A program made the position numbers and the translations under genes. A DNA stretch of 64,000 nucleotides from DASUPK01 sp963774305 (GTDB lineage Bacteria; Actinomycetota; Thermoleophilia; Solirubrobacterales; 70-9): assembly GCA_963774305.1 (NCBI GenBank), contig CAVZEM010000009.1, positions 124,001-188,000 of the forward strand, in the 5' to 3' direction. Position 1 is the stretch's first letter. Each line of letters opens with the position of its first letter. The notes beneath the pieces were generated by a model. It was not told the origin of the DNA, did no database searches, and saw nothing but the letters and a program-made list of their open reading frames with translations. Shown piece after piece: positions 51,748 through 62,460 of this stretch.

Positions 51748-54195
51748 CTAGTCGCCGGCGTTGCCGTCGCCCTTGGCGGGCAACGCGGCGGCTGAAGGCT
51801 TCGACGGGACCTTCGGGTTCTGGATCTCCCCGAGGCGCTGGATCAGGCGCTGCCACTGCTCGGGCTTGAGGATCTGGCCCAGCTGCTTGATCGAGCTGCC
51901 CGACGTCGTGAACGTGTAGCCGACGTGGATGTGGTTGTAGTGGTCGGGCAGGATGAAGGTCGGCGGGCCGAGGTCCATCAGGGAGATGATCTGCGCCGGG
52001 CGCATCGTGCCCTGGAGGAGCAGCAGGTCCTTGATCACCGCCTCGGTGATCGTGCCCGGCCCCTGGTGCCCGGTGATCGGGATCCCGTTGACCGCGGCGA
52101 TGTCGACCGCCGAGCCGTAGGAGTGCGCCGAGACGTTGCCCGAGGAGGTCAGATACGAGTGACCGCACTTCAGGGAGGTGATCGTGAGGCGGTACCCCTT
52201 GGCGACCAGGTACTCCATTACCGCCAGGACGCGGCGGTCGATCTGGCCGGTCTGGATGTCGTTGCGGCCGCAGGAGTAGATGGAGAGCGCCGGGTCGTTC
52301 AGGACCCGCTGCTCGAGCGCCGCCTTCGACATCAGCAGCACCTGGCCGACGGTCGGGTTGTCGGAGAACGGGTTCTTGTCGGCCGCCCGGTAGATCGCGG
52401 TCGTCTCGAGCAGCTTCCAGCCGTCGAGGATCGGCTTCGGGTCGATGCTGGGGGCCCCGCGGCCGGCCGGCCGGATCGCGAAGTTGAGATGCGGCGGCTG
52501 GGCGTCGGGCTGGCCGACGCGCCCGATGACCGTCCCGCCGGTCACCTTGGAGCCCTTCTTGAGCGGCTTCAGCTGCATGGTGTTGGAGTCGAACTGGACG
52601 CTCGAGGAGAGCGCGGACTTGAAGGTCTCGTAACCCGGGACGCTGCGGCCGAGCAGCTGATCGAGCTGGCCGGTGACGCTCGACTGATCCGCGTTGCCGG
52701 TGCGGCGCGGCAGAGCGAAGAGGCGCTGGCGGGAGTTCTCGGAGTTGGCCGGTGCGCTCTTGGCGGTCGCCGACTTGGCGGCCTTCGCCGAGCCCTGGCC
52801 TGAGTTGTCGCCGGCGGTGGCCGGGCTGGTCGGGGCCGAGTCGTTGGGAGTCTCGAGCTTGAAGGACTTGGAGGAGAGGCTCTGCTGGCGCGGGACGGGG
52901 TGCGTCTGTGCGATGGAGCCGAGGTGGGCGTAGGTGTAGTCGTTGCCGTACGCGTCCTGGAGGACGATGTACTTGCCGAGCTTGGCGTTGTCGCCCATCT
53001 TCTTGATGACGCCGTCGTTGACCGCAACGACCGGAGCGTTAAGGCTCGAGTAGATGTTGATGCTTCGGCGGCTCGCGTCCGAGCTGATCACGTCGGCGGC
53101 GTTGCCGGCGGTCTTGCGCTGGGTGTTGGAGCGGGCCAGCGCAGCCGCGTCGTTGATGTCGTCGGCGTAGCGCGCGTCGGCAGCGACCGGGAAGTGTGCG
53201 CCCTCGGTGAGCCCGGTGAGCGAGCCGACCAGGGCGTCGGGAAGCTTGCCGTACTGGTTCGCACCGAGCAGCACCTCGTCGACGTACCAGTCGGCGTGGT
53301 TGTAGGAGAAGATCGCCTGGCGGATGTTCCTGTCGCCGCCGGCCGCTCTGAGGTAGCGCGCCGCGGCGCAGATGGCGTCGACCGGGTTGTACGGGTCCTT
53401 CTTGCCGTCGTTGTTGGCGTCGACCCCGTAGGCCGCCCAGGTGGACGGGATGAACTGCATCCAGCCCTCGGCGCCCGCGGAGGAGACGTTCAGGTTGGTC
53501 CCGAAGGCGGTCTCGATCTTGTTGATGGAGGCCAGCACCTGCCAGGGGATCCCGTACTCGGTGCCGCAGGACTGGTAGATGGGGAGGAGGAACGGCGGGA
53601 TCTCGAAGGAATCGATGACGAAGTTGGGGACGCCGATCGGGGCGGGCCCGAACTGGGCGACGGTGAGGCCGGGGTTGGTGCTTGCCGGGGAGCCGTCCGG
53701 GTTGCGGAGTGTCGGCTGTTCGATCTTCTGCTTCTCGCCGGTGGCGATCTGCTTGGCGCCCTGACCCTTCTTGGCCTGCTTGCCGAACAGGCCGGGGGTC
53801 TTGCCGCCGCCGGTGGTCTTCTTGCCGGCCTTGCCGCCACCCGCTCCGCCGCCGCTCCCGCCGCCGGTGGTGGTCGTGCTGCCGCCGCCGGTCGTGGTGG
53901 TCGTGCTGGAGCCGCTCGAGCCGGAGCTGGAGCCGCCGCTGCCCCCCGAGCCCCCCGTGGACGTCGGGGCGTTGTCCTCGGAAGTGTCGAGCGGGCCGCT
54001 GCAGCCGGGGTCCGCCAGGTCGACGAGGCCGTCGCCATCGTCGTCGGAGAGGTTCGCGCACTGCGGCAGGATCTCCGTGCCGGGGACGGTGACCGTGGCA
54101 TTGCCCACGCCGACCGTGCCCGAGATCGCAGTCCCCGCGGCGACAATCGCCAGGGTCGCGCCGAGCGCGATGATTACGAGAAGCTTTCTGGTCAT
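51748..54195 (-). CDS. Secreted cell-wall hydrolase: SLT, degenerate M23 and M15-like domains
   Basis: 815 residues from the ATG at 54195 (signal peptide MTRKLLVIIALGATLAIV). In order: an acidic DxDxDG calcium-type motif (DDDGDGLVDLADPGC), a Ser/Gly/Thr linker, a lytic transglycosylase domain with catalytic Glu (INKIETAFGTNLNVSSAGAE GWMQFIPSTWAAYG), an M23-like fold (APVVAVNDGVIKK; YAHLGS; PHLNFAI) lacking the HxGxD pair and the second His of HxH, and a C-terminal M15-like domain with SAHSYGSAVDI and DHYNHIHVG. So it should cleave glycan strands and probably peptide stems, with an inactive M23 module between. Envelope location. Confidence 0.85.
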   Translation of the reverse strand: MTRKLLVIIALGATLAIVAAGTAISGTVGVGNATVTVPGTEILPQCANLSDDDGDGLVDLADPGCSGPLDTSEDNAPTSTGGSGGSGGSSSGSSGSSTTTTTGGGSTTTTGGGSGGGAGGGKAGKKTTGGGKTPGLFGKQAKKGQGAKQIATGEKQKIEQPTLRNPDGSPASTNPGLTVAQFGPAPIGVPNFVIDSFEIPPFLLPIYQSCGTEYGIPWQVLASINKIETAFGTNLNVSSAGAEGWMQFIPSTWAAYGVDANNDGKKDPYNPVDAICAAARYLRAAGGDRNIRQAIFSYNHADWYVDEVLLGANQYGKLPDALVGSLTGLTEGAHFPVAADARYADDINDAAALARSNTQRKTAGNAADVISSDASRRSINIYSSLNAPVVAVNDGVIKKMGDNAKLGKYIVLQDAYGNDYTYAHLGSIAQTHPVPRQQSLSSKSFKLETPNDSAPTSPATAGDNSGQGSAKAAKSATAKSAPANSENSRQRLFALPRRTGNADQSSVTGQLDQLLGRSVPGYETFKSALSSSVQFDSNTMQLKPLKKGSKVTGGTVIGRVGQPDAQPPHLNFAIRPAGRGAPSIDPKPILDGWKLLETTAIYRAADKNPFSDNPTVGQVLLMSKAALEQRVLNDPALSIYSCGRNDIQTGQIDRRVLAVMEYLVAKGYRLTITSLKCGHSYLTSSGNVSAHSYGSAVDIAAVNGIPITGHQGPGTITEAVIKDLLLLQGTMRPAQIISLMDLGPPTFILPDHYNHIHVGYTFTTSGSSIKQLGQILKPEQWQRLIQRLGEIQNPKVPSKPSAAALPAKGDGNAGD

Positions 54196-54427
54196 TTGGC
54201 TAGCCGATCCTGCCCGCGAAACCCGGTGGGTCTGCCGGTCGCGACCTCCCCGCACCCACAGGCACGGCGGACGCTACTGACTCGTCCATTTGTTTGCAAC
54301 GGGGAACCGTCGTCCCTAACGGGGCTGTAACGCGAAAACAACCATACTTGACTGAAACGGTAAACAATATGCGCGGTCATGCGTAGCCCAAGAACCCCGC
54401 TCCAGGCCATCCGTAGCGGTACCGTGC

Positions 54428-54778
54428 GTGAACGATATGGACGAGAGCGGCGGCGAAGGCATACGCGAGCGCATCTCCGCGCGTGGCGAGGGCGCCCTGG
54501 GTGACCTCGCCCAGCTGCTGGTCGACAACCCGTGGATGAACCAGGCACTGCAGGTGGCCTTCGGAGCGCGTGAACGGGCCTCCCAGGCGGGTGCCAGCGC
54601 GATCAGGAACCTGAACCTGCCGACCGGCAACGACGTCGACCGCCTGGCGCGGCGCCTGCGGGCGGTCTCGGAGCGCCTGGAGGCGGTCGAGGACGCGCTC
54701 GATGAGCTCACCCGAGAGGTCGCCGAGCTTCGCCGGGAGCGCAATTCGTCCCGACCCGGAGCCTCTAGTCAGGGTTGA
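54428..54778 (+). CDS. Phasin-like helical protein
   Basis: 116 residues, GTG start. The C-terminal part is a coiled coil introduced by a Leu-Pro-Thr stretch: NLPTGNDVDRLARRLRAVSE then RLEAVEDALDELTREVAELR, as in poly(hydroxyalkanoate)-granule-associated and phasin-like proteins. It overlaps the convergent phosphorylase gene by 14 bases. A second short helical protein of similar flavour follows at 55525. Granule association is inferred from pattern only. Confidence 0.55.
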   Translation: MNDMDESGGEGIRERISARGEGALGDLAQLLVDNPWMNQALQVAFGARERASQAGASAIRNLNLPTGNDVDRLARRLRAVSERLEAVEDALDELTREVAELRRERNSSRPGASSQG

Positions 54779-55481
54779 GGGCGCCGGCGGCGAGCGCGCC
54801 CATTCGCTCCACCGCCTCCGCCAGGTGATCGTCCTCGATTCGGCGCCTCGCCCCATCGTCGAACGTGTCCGACACGGTCAGAACGCATCCGGTGGCGACC
54901 CCCAGGCGGTTGCCGAGCGTGAAGAGCGTCGCCGCCTCCATCTCGACCGCGACAGCACCGCGTCTCCGCCACGCGTCGGCGCGCGCCCTGGGCGGGCCAC
55001 CGTGGCCGGGGTCGCCGTCGTAGAAGAGGTCCGTCGTCACGATCGACGACGGCGCGACGCCGGCCGGTAGCCCTGCCGCCAGCCGGGCCGTGAGCACGGG
55101 ATCGGGCGCCGCCGTCTCGCCGGCGCCGAGAGCCCTGCTGGCCCCGTCCTCGGCGAGCGCCTCGCTGACGACCACGAGCTGGCCATGCTCGAGCTCGGCA
55201 TCCAGCGCACCGCACGTGCCGACCCGGATCGCTCGCCGCACCCCGAGCTCGGCGAGCTCCTGGAGGACGATCGCTGCGCTCGGGCCGCCCATGCCCGTCG
55301 ACTGGATGCTGAGCGGGCGTCCCTCGGGCGTCTCGCCCGTATACCCCCACAGGCCGCGGGCGTGGTTGCTCATCTTCGGCTCGGTGAGGAGTTGCTGGGC
55401 GAACGCAAGCGCGCGGCCGGGGTCGCCGGGCAGGAGGACGTCCGGTGCGTAGGGCGTGCTCGGCCTGAGGTGGTGCGACAC
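54765..55481 (-). CDS. Purine-nucleoside phosphorylase (DeoD/UdP family)
   Basis: 238 residues from the GTG at 55481; a longer reading to 55649 runs over the divergent gene. Family motifs: DVLLPGDPGRALAFAQQLLT, IQSTGMGGPSAAIVLQELAE, RVGTCGALDAELEHGQLVVV and the active-site VAVEMEAATLFTLGNRLG. It cleaves purine (or uridine) nucleosides with phosphate. The VEME motif with following Ala favours the DeoD-like group. The divergent small gene starts 43 bases away. Confidence 0.88.
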   Translation of the reverse strand: MSHHLRPSTPYAPDVLLPGDPGRALAFAQQLLTEPKMSNHARGLWGYTGETPEGRPLSIQSTGMGGPSAAIVLQELAELGVRRAIRVGTCGALDAELEHGQLVVVSEALAEDGASRALGAGETAAPDPVLTARLAAGLPAGVAPSSIVTTDLFYDGDPGHGGPPRARADAWRRRGAVAVEMEAATLFTLGNRLGVATGCVLTVSDTFDDGARRRIEDDHLAEAVERMGALAAGALNPD

Positions 55482-55524
55482 GCCGCGAGCATATGGCGCG
55501 CCCGCGGGGGTAGGCTCCAACACG

Positions 55525-55719
55525 GTGAAGGTCCCCGAGAAGCCCTCCGAGGCGCTGCGATCCGCAATCGAGCGGACCTTCGAGGCGACGGCCGGCCCGG
55601 CGGCGAGCACCCGCGACCGTGCAGTCGAGCTCCTCGACGAGGTCGCCAAGCGCGGCCGTGAGGTTCGCGACCAGCTCGGCAGGATCGAGTCGTCGGTCCG
55701 TGGCAGGCGAAAGGGTTGA
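55525..55719 (+). CDS. Small helical protein, phasin-like
   Basis: 64 residues from the GTG at 55525. It is almost entirely helical and charged: EALRSAIERTFEATAGPAA and RAVELLDEVAKRGREVRDQL, resembling the C-terminal half of phasin-type proteins. It is 18 bases upstream of an SCP2-like gene. Small size and composition limit confidence, but frame and start are sensible. Confidence 0.5.
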   Translation: MKVPEKPSEALRSAIERTFEATAGPAASTRDRAVELLDEVAKRGREVRDQLGRIESSVRGRRKG

Positions 55720-55737
55720 CCTCAGGTTGAGGGTTAG

Positions 55738-56166
55738 ATGGCCGCCGAGGATCTGACAAAGAAGGAGCTCAGGGAGATCCTGAACACCGTGCTTCACGAG
55801 ATCGACGACGATCCCGACGAGGGCCCCCGCCTGCGCGCCGCCGCCGCTCCCCTCCGCATCGAGTTCCCCGACCTGAAGCTGGTGGTCAACGTCTCACCCG
55901 ACGAGGGCGGCCACCACTGCCTGAGCTGGAACTTCTCCCAGCGGAGCCGGGCCCACCCCAAGCTCCGGCTGAGCATGGAATCGACCGTCGCGAACCGCGT
56001 CTTCCAGGGGCGGGAGAACCCGGCGATCGCGATCGCCCGGGGTCGGCTCCGGACCAACATCGAGGACGCGGGCGCAGCCCTCCGCTTCTTTCCCGCCGCC
56101 AAGCCGCTCTTCTCCCGCTATCGCCAGCTGGTCTCGGAGAAGTACCCGCACCTCGCCATTGACTAG
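55738..56166 (+). CDS. SCP2 sterol-transfer-like protein
   Basis: 142 residues. The block LRLSMESTVANRVFQGRENP then AIAIARGRLRTN, and ALRFFPAAKPLFSRYRQLVS ending in EKYPHLA, resembles SCP2-type lipid-binding domains, which have a central hydrophobic tunnel. Cytoplasmic, no signal. It follows the small helical gene. A promoter and a structured leader for the next gene begin about 35 bases after its stop. Confidence 0.6.
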   Translation: MAAEDLTKKELREILNTVLHEIDDDPDEGPRLRAAAAPLRIEFPDLKLVVNVSPDEGGHHCLSWNFSQRSRAHPKLRLSMESTVANRVFQGRENPAIAIARGRLRTNIEDAGAALRFFPAAKPLFSRYRQLVSEKYPHLAID

Positions 56167-56201
56167 GCGAGCGCCGGAGCCAGTCCCCATGTCCAGTGCC
56201 A

Positions 56202-56229
56202 TTGACTTGGCCCGGCATGAGCGTAAGCT
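56202..56229 (+). promoter_or_regulatory. Candidate promoter of the MerR-cyclase gene
   Basis: TTGACT followed after 16 bases by TAAGCT, on the plus strand. Transcription would start near 56236 and leave a leader of about 195 bases before the ATG at 56430. Assigned from pattern only. Confidence 0.5.
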
Positions 56230-56235
56230 CGACTC

Positions 56236-56410
56236 GATCGAAACAGCTCGGGCCGGAAGCGGGTCCGCGGTCCGCAGGTCCCCCGGCGACTGGGATCGGC
56301 GACAGGACCCCGCGAGGCGTGTAAAGCGCCGCTGGCCGACGAAGCGGGCCCAAAGCCCGCACGCGACGGGGCCCTGGGGCCCCGTCGCTACTTTCGGGGA
56401 CGTCGCTGCG
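56236..56410 (+). ncRNA. Candidate structured 5' leader, class unknown
   Basis: The region between promoter and gene is rich in complementary segments: GCGGGTCC near 56258 with GGACCCCGC downstream, a GCGGTCCGC hairpin, GCGGGC/GCCCGC (56344-56360) and the 12-bp stem at 56363-56388. Short A-rich single-stranded stretches (TGTAAAGCG, CCAAA) lie between. I could not match it to a known riboswitch class. Confidence 0.35.
56363..56388 (+). terminator. Strong hairpin in the leader (terminator or attenuator)
   Basis: GCGACGGGGCCC-TG-GGGCCCCGTCGC is a perfect 12-bp stem with a 2-base loop (in practice a 4-base loop after opening the top pair), followed by TACTTTCGG. It lies 42 bases upstream of the MerR-cyclase start, so it could attenuate that gene or end the SCP2-like transcript. 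Confidence 0.55.
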
Positions 56411-56429
56411 TTTGGCAGAGGGACGGTCG

Positions 56430-57644
56430 ATGACTCCCGCTGACGGCAACGACCAGAACAACGCGATCTCACTCGCGGAGGCCAGCAAGATCGCCGGCGT
56501 CTCCACGTCGACGCTGAAGCGCTGGGCCGACGAGGGACTGGTCCCGGTCCAGGACGGCCGCTGGACGCCCGCGTCCGCCGCCCAGGCCCGGGTGATCGCG
56601 CGGATGAGGGAGAGGGGCTATTCCATCGAGGCTATCCGGGAGGCCGCCAGCGGTGGCCGGCTCGCCTTCGGCTATGCCGAGGACATCTTCAAGGTCCCCG
56701 AGGGCCACTACAGCCAGGAGGAGGCGGCCGAGCTCACCGGCCTCGAGCCCGAGCTGGTCGACAGGCTGATGACCCTGCTCGGTACCCCGATGGGCGCCGA
56801 GGGGAGGCTGAACGAGCAGGACCTCGCGGCGATGCGGCACTGCGCCGACGTCCTCTCATCCGGCTTCCCCCTGGTTGCATTCCTCCAGCTCGTCCGGGTC
56901 TACGCCCAGTCGATCCGCAAGGTCGCCGACGCGGAGGTGCGGCTCTTCCACCTCTACATCCACGAGCCGCTGATGCAGGAGGAGGTCCCGCCCCTTGAGA
57001 TCGCGGAGGAGATGGGTGAGCTCGCGGCCGACCTGATCCCCGTTACCGGCCCGCTGATGGAGTACATGCACAACCGCTACCTGCGCTTCTACATCGAGCA
57101 GGACGTGGTGGGGCACATGGAGGCGGACATCGGCGGGGCGGGCCGCGGCCTCGCGCGAGTCTCCATGACCTTCTGCTTCGTCGACCTCACCGGCTTCACC
57201 CGGTACACCGAGGAGGAGGGGGACGAGGAGGCCCTGGACATGATCGAGCGGTTCGTCGACACCGTGGAGGCGACGCTGCCGAACGAGGCCACGATCGTGA
57301 AGACCATCGGGGACGAGGTGATGGTGGTCTCCCCGGAGCCCTCGACCCTGACCGAGTGGGCCGTCGGGTTCCTCTCCCTCTTCCAGGAGCGGCCCCAGCC
57401 CCGGGTCGGCATCCATTACGGCGCGGCGGTGTTCAGGGACGGCGACTACTTCGGCGGCGACGTCAACCTGGCGCACCGGGTGGTGACCAGGGCGCTGGGG
57501 GGCGAGGTCCTGGTCACCCAGGCACTGGTCGAGGCGATCAGCAAGTCGGACTTCCTTCGCTTCGACCCGATCGGCGAGGTCGTCCTCAAGGGGTTTCCCG
57601 AGGCGATCTCCCTCTATATAGCTCGCCCTGCGATGGAGGATTAG
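56430..57644 (+). CDS. MerR-type HTH fused to a class III nucleotidyl cyclase
   Basis: 404 residues from the ATG at 56430 (AGGGA upstream; a TTG at 56412 is the alternative). N-terminal MerR-like HTH: SLAEASKIAGVSTSTLKRWA, DEGLVPVQDGRWTPASAAQA, RMRERGYSIEAIREAA. A helical middle region follows (~90-235). The C-terminal cyclase has metal Asp in CFVDLTGFTRYT and IVKTIGDEVM, and VNLAHRVV with the Asn and Arg that stabilise the transition state. All catalytic positions look intact, so it may make cAMP. The HTH suggests it also binds DNA, an uncommon combination. Confidence 0.85.
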   Translation: MTPADGNDQNNAISLAEASKIAGVSTSTLKRWADEGLVPVQDGRWTPASAAQARVIARMRERGYSIEAIREAASGGRLAFGYAEDIFKVPEGHYSQEEAAELTGLEPELVDRLMTLLGTPMGAEGRLNEQDLAAMRHCADVLSSGFPLVAFLQLVRVYAQSIRKVADAEVRLFHLYIHEPLMQEEVPPLEIAEEMGELAADLIPVTGPLMEYMHNRYLRFYIEQDVVGHMEADIGGAGRGLARVSMTFCFVDLTGFTRYTEEEGDEEALDMIERFVDTVEATLPNEATIVKTIGDEVMVVSPEPSTLTEWAVGFLSLFQERPQPRVGIHYGAAVFRDGDYFGGDVNLAHRVVTRALGGEVLVTQALVEAISKSDFLRFDPIGEVVLKGFPEAISLYIARPAMED

Positions 57645-58264
57645 CGGTGCTTCTTGTGGGCCCTACGCGCCTTGCGTGCCTTACGCGCCTTGCCCTTTGA
57701 CTTCTTGCCGGTGAAGGTCCGGTAGCCGTACTCGCTCGTGACCGTGACGCCCGTCAGGTCGCTCTTGCTCACCGGCGTACCGGCCAGCGCGGCGACCCCG
57801 AGCTCGCGGAAGGTCGGCCGAAGGAGGTTCTCGCGATGGGGCGGGCTGTTCATCCAGGCCGTGACCAGGGCCTGCGGTGTGCTGAGCGGACCGGTGCCCC
57901 AGACGAGGTTCTCGCCGACGGTCCAGGTCCGGGCGCCGCGCATGTAGCCGGTCGCCTCGATCCTGTCCATGAAGGAGAGGCCGGCGGGAGAGGTGTGCTC
58001 GAAGTACCCTTGGCCGATCATCTCGTTGGAGTGGCTCAGCGCCGCCTGGCGAAGGTCCGCGTTCGGCGTCACTGGTTGCAGGCCGTACGAGCTGCGCTCA
58101 TCGTTGACCAGGCAGGTGATGGAGCTCTCCATCTGAGCCTCGCTGAGACCGCCGACCTGCGTATCGACCGGGCCGCAGTCCGCAGCCGAGGCGGACGAGC
58201 TGGCCACGAGCGCCCAGGTCGCCGCGAGGGCGATGAGGCTGAGCATGTTTCTCGGTCTCGACAC
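57641..58264 (-). CDS. Secreted CAP-domain (SCP/PR1-like) protein
   Basis: 207 residues, GTG start; signal peptide MLSLIALAATWALVASSSAS and cleavage near ASA-ADC. CAP signatures: CLVNDERSSYGLQPVTPNAD, ALSHSNEMIGQGYFEHTSPA, TVGENLVWGTGP and AWMNSPPHRENLLRPTFREL. The C-terminal ~25 residues are Lys/Arg-rich and may bind the cell wall. Bacterial CAP proteins are extracellular with unclear roles. The two Cys near the N-terminus could form a disulfide. Confidence 0.9.
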   Translation of the reverse strand: MSRPRNMLSLIALAATWALVASSSASAADCGPVDTQVGGLSEAQMESSITCLVNDERSSYGLQPVTPNADLRQAALSHSNEMIGQGYFEHTSPAGLSFMDRIEATGYMRGARTWTVGENLVWGTGPLSTPQALVTAWMNSPPHRENLLRPTFRELGVAALAGTPVSKSDLTGVTVTSEYGYRTFTGKKSKGKARKARKARRAHKKHR

Positions 58265-58464
58265 ATGTTCTGCATCGAGTGCACAGCCCGTGCCTCCACG
58301 TCAGGCGCCGATCTTCAGCCGCGCGTCCTTTAGCGAGGGTGCCCTCGGCTGGACCTTTCGCCGTTGGGAAAATTCTGTAGACGGCGTCAGTTGCGCGTGC
58401 CCAGGTCGACCGTGTAGGTGGCCGTGTTGTGGCCGAAGTGAAGCCGGTTCCTAGAATCGATGAC

Positions 58465-59808
58465 ATGTCGGAGGCGACGGCGTTCACCCTCCTGGCTCGC
58501 GTCGTGCGGGAGAGCGGTCTGATCGCCGAGGGCTCGCAGGGCCTGGTCCTCGCTTCCGGAGGCGCCGACTCGGCCGCGGCCGCTGCGGGCCTCGCTGCGG
58601 CGTTCGGCGCCGGTCAGCTTCTCGCCCTCCATCTCAACTACGGCCTGCGCCCGGACTCCGACCGCGACCAGAGGACCTGCGAGGAGCTCTGCGACCGGCT
58701 CGGCATCGAGTTGGAGGTGGAGCGCCCCGAGCTCGGCGAGGGCAACGTCCAGGCCGAGGCGAGGCGAGCCCGCTATGGGGCCGCCGAGCGGCTGCGGCTC
58801 TCGCGCGGGCTTGACTGGATCGCCACCGGCCACACGAGGACCGACCTCGCCGAGACGGTGCTCTACCGGCTGGCGACCTCGCCGGGGCGCCGTGCGCTGC
58901 TCGGGCTTCGGGCGCGGCGCGGCCACGTCGTTCGCCCGGTCCTCTCCCTGGACAGGGCCGAGGCCCGGCGGCTGGTCGAGCAGGCCGGGCTCCCGTTCGC
59001 CGACGATCCCACGAACGCGGAGCCCCTCTTCGCTCGGAACCGGATTCGCAACGAGGTGCTCCCCGTGCTTCGGGAGATCGGCCCGCAGGCCGATGCGACG
59101 ATCGCGGAAACCCACGCCGAGCTCGCCGAGGAGGCGGAGACGCTCGACCGGCTCGCCGACGAGGCATTGTCCGGATCCGGCGCCGACGTGGCCGGTGCGA
59201 TCGGCCGGGATGCCCTCGCTGGAATGGACCCGGCGATTCGCCGGCTGGTGCTTCGCCGGCTGGCCGAGCGCGCGGCCGGCGGGCAGGTGCCCCTCGGCCG
59301 GTCGCGTGCCGCCGAGATCTGGAGGCTCGTCAGCCGGCCGGAGGGTGGCGTGGTCGAGCTGGGCGGGGGAGTGGAGGCCCACGCCGAGCACGGGCATGTT
59401 CGCTTCACGTCCGGCCCGGCGGCACCGGCTCCCGAGGGGATCCTGACGGTGCCAGGCGTCTGCCAGCTCGGCAGCTGGGAGGTGCGGGCGGAGCTCGAGG
59501 CCGGCGTGCCGGCCGCCGATGGCCCGGACCTCGCCGTTCTGGACCCGGCGGCGCTGGGCGGCTCGGTGACGGTGCGGACCTGGCGCGAGGGCGACCGGAT
59601 GCGCCCACTGGGCCTGGGTGGCACTAAGTCGCTCCAGGACCTCTTCACCGATCGCAAGGTGCCGCGGTCGCTGCGACACCTCCTGCCGGTCGTCACAGTA
59701 AACGGGCGAATCGCCTGGATCGCGGGTGTGGCCGTCTCACAGGAGTTCGCCGCCAAGCCCGGCGCCGCCGAGTCGGCGGTGCTCAGCGCATCGCAAGCGG
59801 CACCATGA
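58465..59808 (+). CDS. tilS: tRNA(Ile)-lysidine synthetase
   Basis: 447 residues from the ATG at 58465. The PP-loop reads VLASGGADSAAAAAGLA, with NYGLRPDSDRDQRTCEELCD, GNVQAEARRARYGAAERL and ATGHTRTDLAETVLYRLA as family landmarks; the C-terminal half has the TilS-type tail (MRPLGLGGTKSLQDLFTDRK). It converts cytidine-34 to lysidine in tRNA-Ile2 so that it reads AUA. First gene of the conserved tilS-hpt-ftsH cluster. Confidence 0.93.
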   Translation: MSEATAFTLLARVVRESGLIAEGSQGLVLASGGADSAAAAAGLAAAFGAGQLLALHLNYGLRPDSDRDQRTCEELCDRLGIELEVERPELGEGNVQAEARRARYGAAERLRLSRGLDWIATGHTRTDLAETVLYRLATSPGRRALLGLRARRGHVVRPVLSLDRAEARRLVEQAGLPFADDPTNAEPLFARNRIRNEVLPVLREIGPQADATIAETHAELAEEAETLDRLADEALSGSGADVAGAIGRDALAGMDPAIRRLVLRRLAERAAGGQVPLGRSRAAEIWRLVSRPEGGVVELGGGVEAHAEHGHVRFTSGPAAPAPEGILTVPGVCQLGSWEVRAELEAGVPAADGPDLAVLDPAALGGSVTVRTWREGDRMRPLGLGGTKSLQDLFTDRKVPRSLRHLLPVVTVNGRIAWIAGVAVSQEFAAKPGAAESAVLSASQAAP

Positions 59809-59844
59809 GCAGCGGCCGCTTTGCCGTCCATAGACTCCGCACCT

Positions 59845-60390
59845 GTGGGAACCGACGACGCGATCGGGGAGGTGCTCGTCTCCGAGGAGGACCTGCAGCG
59901 CCGGGTCGCCGAGCTCGGCGCCGAGGTCAGCCGCGACTATGAGGGGCGGCCGCCCCTGCTCGTCGCCATCCTGAAGGGCGCGGTCCCGTTCCTGGCCGAC
60001 CTGATGCGACACCTGGAGATCGACTGCGAGCTCGACTTCATGGCGGTCTCCAGCTACGGGTCTTCGACGGACTCCTCTGGGGTGGTGCGGATCCTCAAGG
60101 ACCTCGACGCCCCGATCGCCGACCGCGACGTCCTGATCGTCGAGGACATCATCGACTCGGGCCTGACGCTCCATTACCTGCTCCGCAACCTGCAGGCGCG
60201 GGGGCCCAGGTCGATCGAGGTCTGTGCCCTGCTCACCAAGCCGGAGCGGCGGAGGGTCGATCTGCCGGTCCGCTATGTCGGCTTCGAGATCCCGAACGAG
60301 TTCGCGATCGGCTACGGCCTCGACCACCTCGAGCGCTACAGGAACCTCTCCTATGTGGCCGCACTGCGGGAAAACCCTCAGGGCAGCTAG
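59845..60390 (+). CDS. hpt: Hypoxanthine phosphoribosyltransferase
   Basis: 181 residues from the GTG at 59845; a TTG at 59821 is an alternative. PRPP-binding loop VLIVEDIIDSGLTLHYLLRN, the N-terminal LLVAILKGAVPFLADLMRHL and DFMAVSSYGSSTDSSG are typical. Salvages hypoxanthine and guanine to IMP and GMP. Placed between tilS and ftsH, as in many Gram-positive bacteria. Confidence 0.95.
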   Translation: MGTDDAIGEVLVSEEDLQRRVAELGAEVSRDYEGRPPLLVAILKGAVPFLADLMRHLEIDCELDFMAVSSYGSSTDSSGVVRILKDLDAPIADRDVLIVEDIIDSGLTLHYLLRNLQARGPRSIEVCALLTKPERRRVDLPVRYVGFEIPNEFAIGYGLDHLERYRNLSYVAALRENPQGS

Positions 60391-60464
60391 GTCTACGCTG
60401 GTACCCTCGCCATAGATCCGGGCCCGCATTTTCGGCGTAAACCCCGGGCAGAGGGACTTCAACC

Positions 60465-62429
<1,965 letters not shown>

Positions 62430-62460
62430 CCGCTGATTCACCGAGCGCTCTGGCCGCGGG

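Noticed and set aside
53800..53960. Possible tandem DNA repeat
   Set aside because: It is the Ser/Gly/Thr linker of the wall hydrolase, repetitive at protein level only.
54196..54427. Cyclic-di-AMP (ydaO) riboswitch upstream of the wall hydrolase
   Set aside because: Such riboswitches often precede wall-hydrolase genes in Actinobacteria, but I could not find the conserved core in this 232-base gap.
56240..56340. Cobalamin or cyclic-di-GMP riboswitch before the MerR-cyclase gene
   Set aside because: A few short strings resemble the consensus but the core conserved blocks are missing or out of order.
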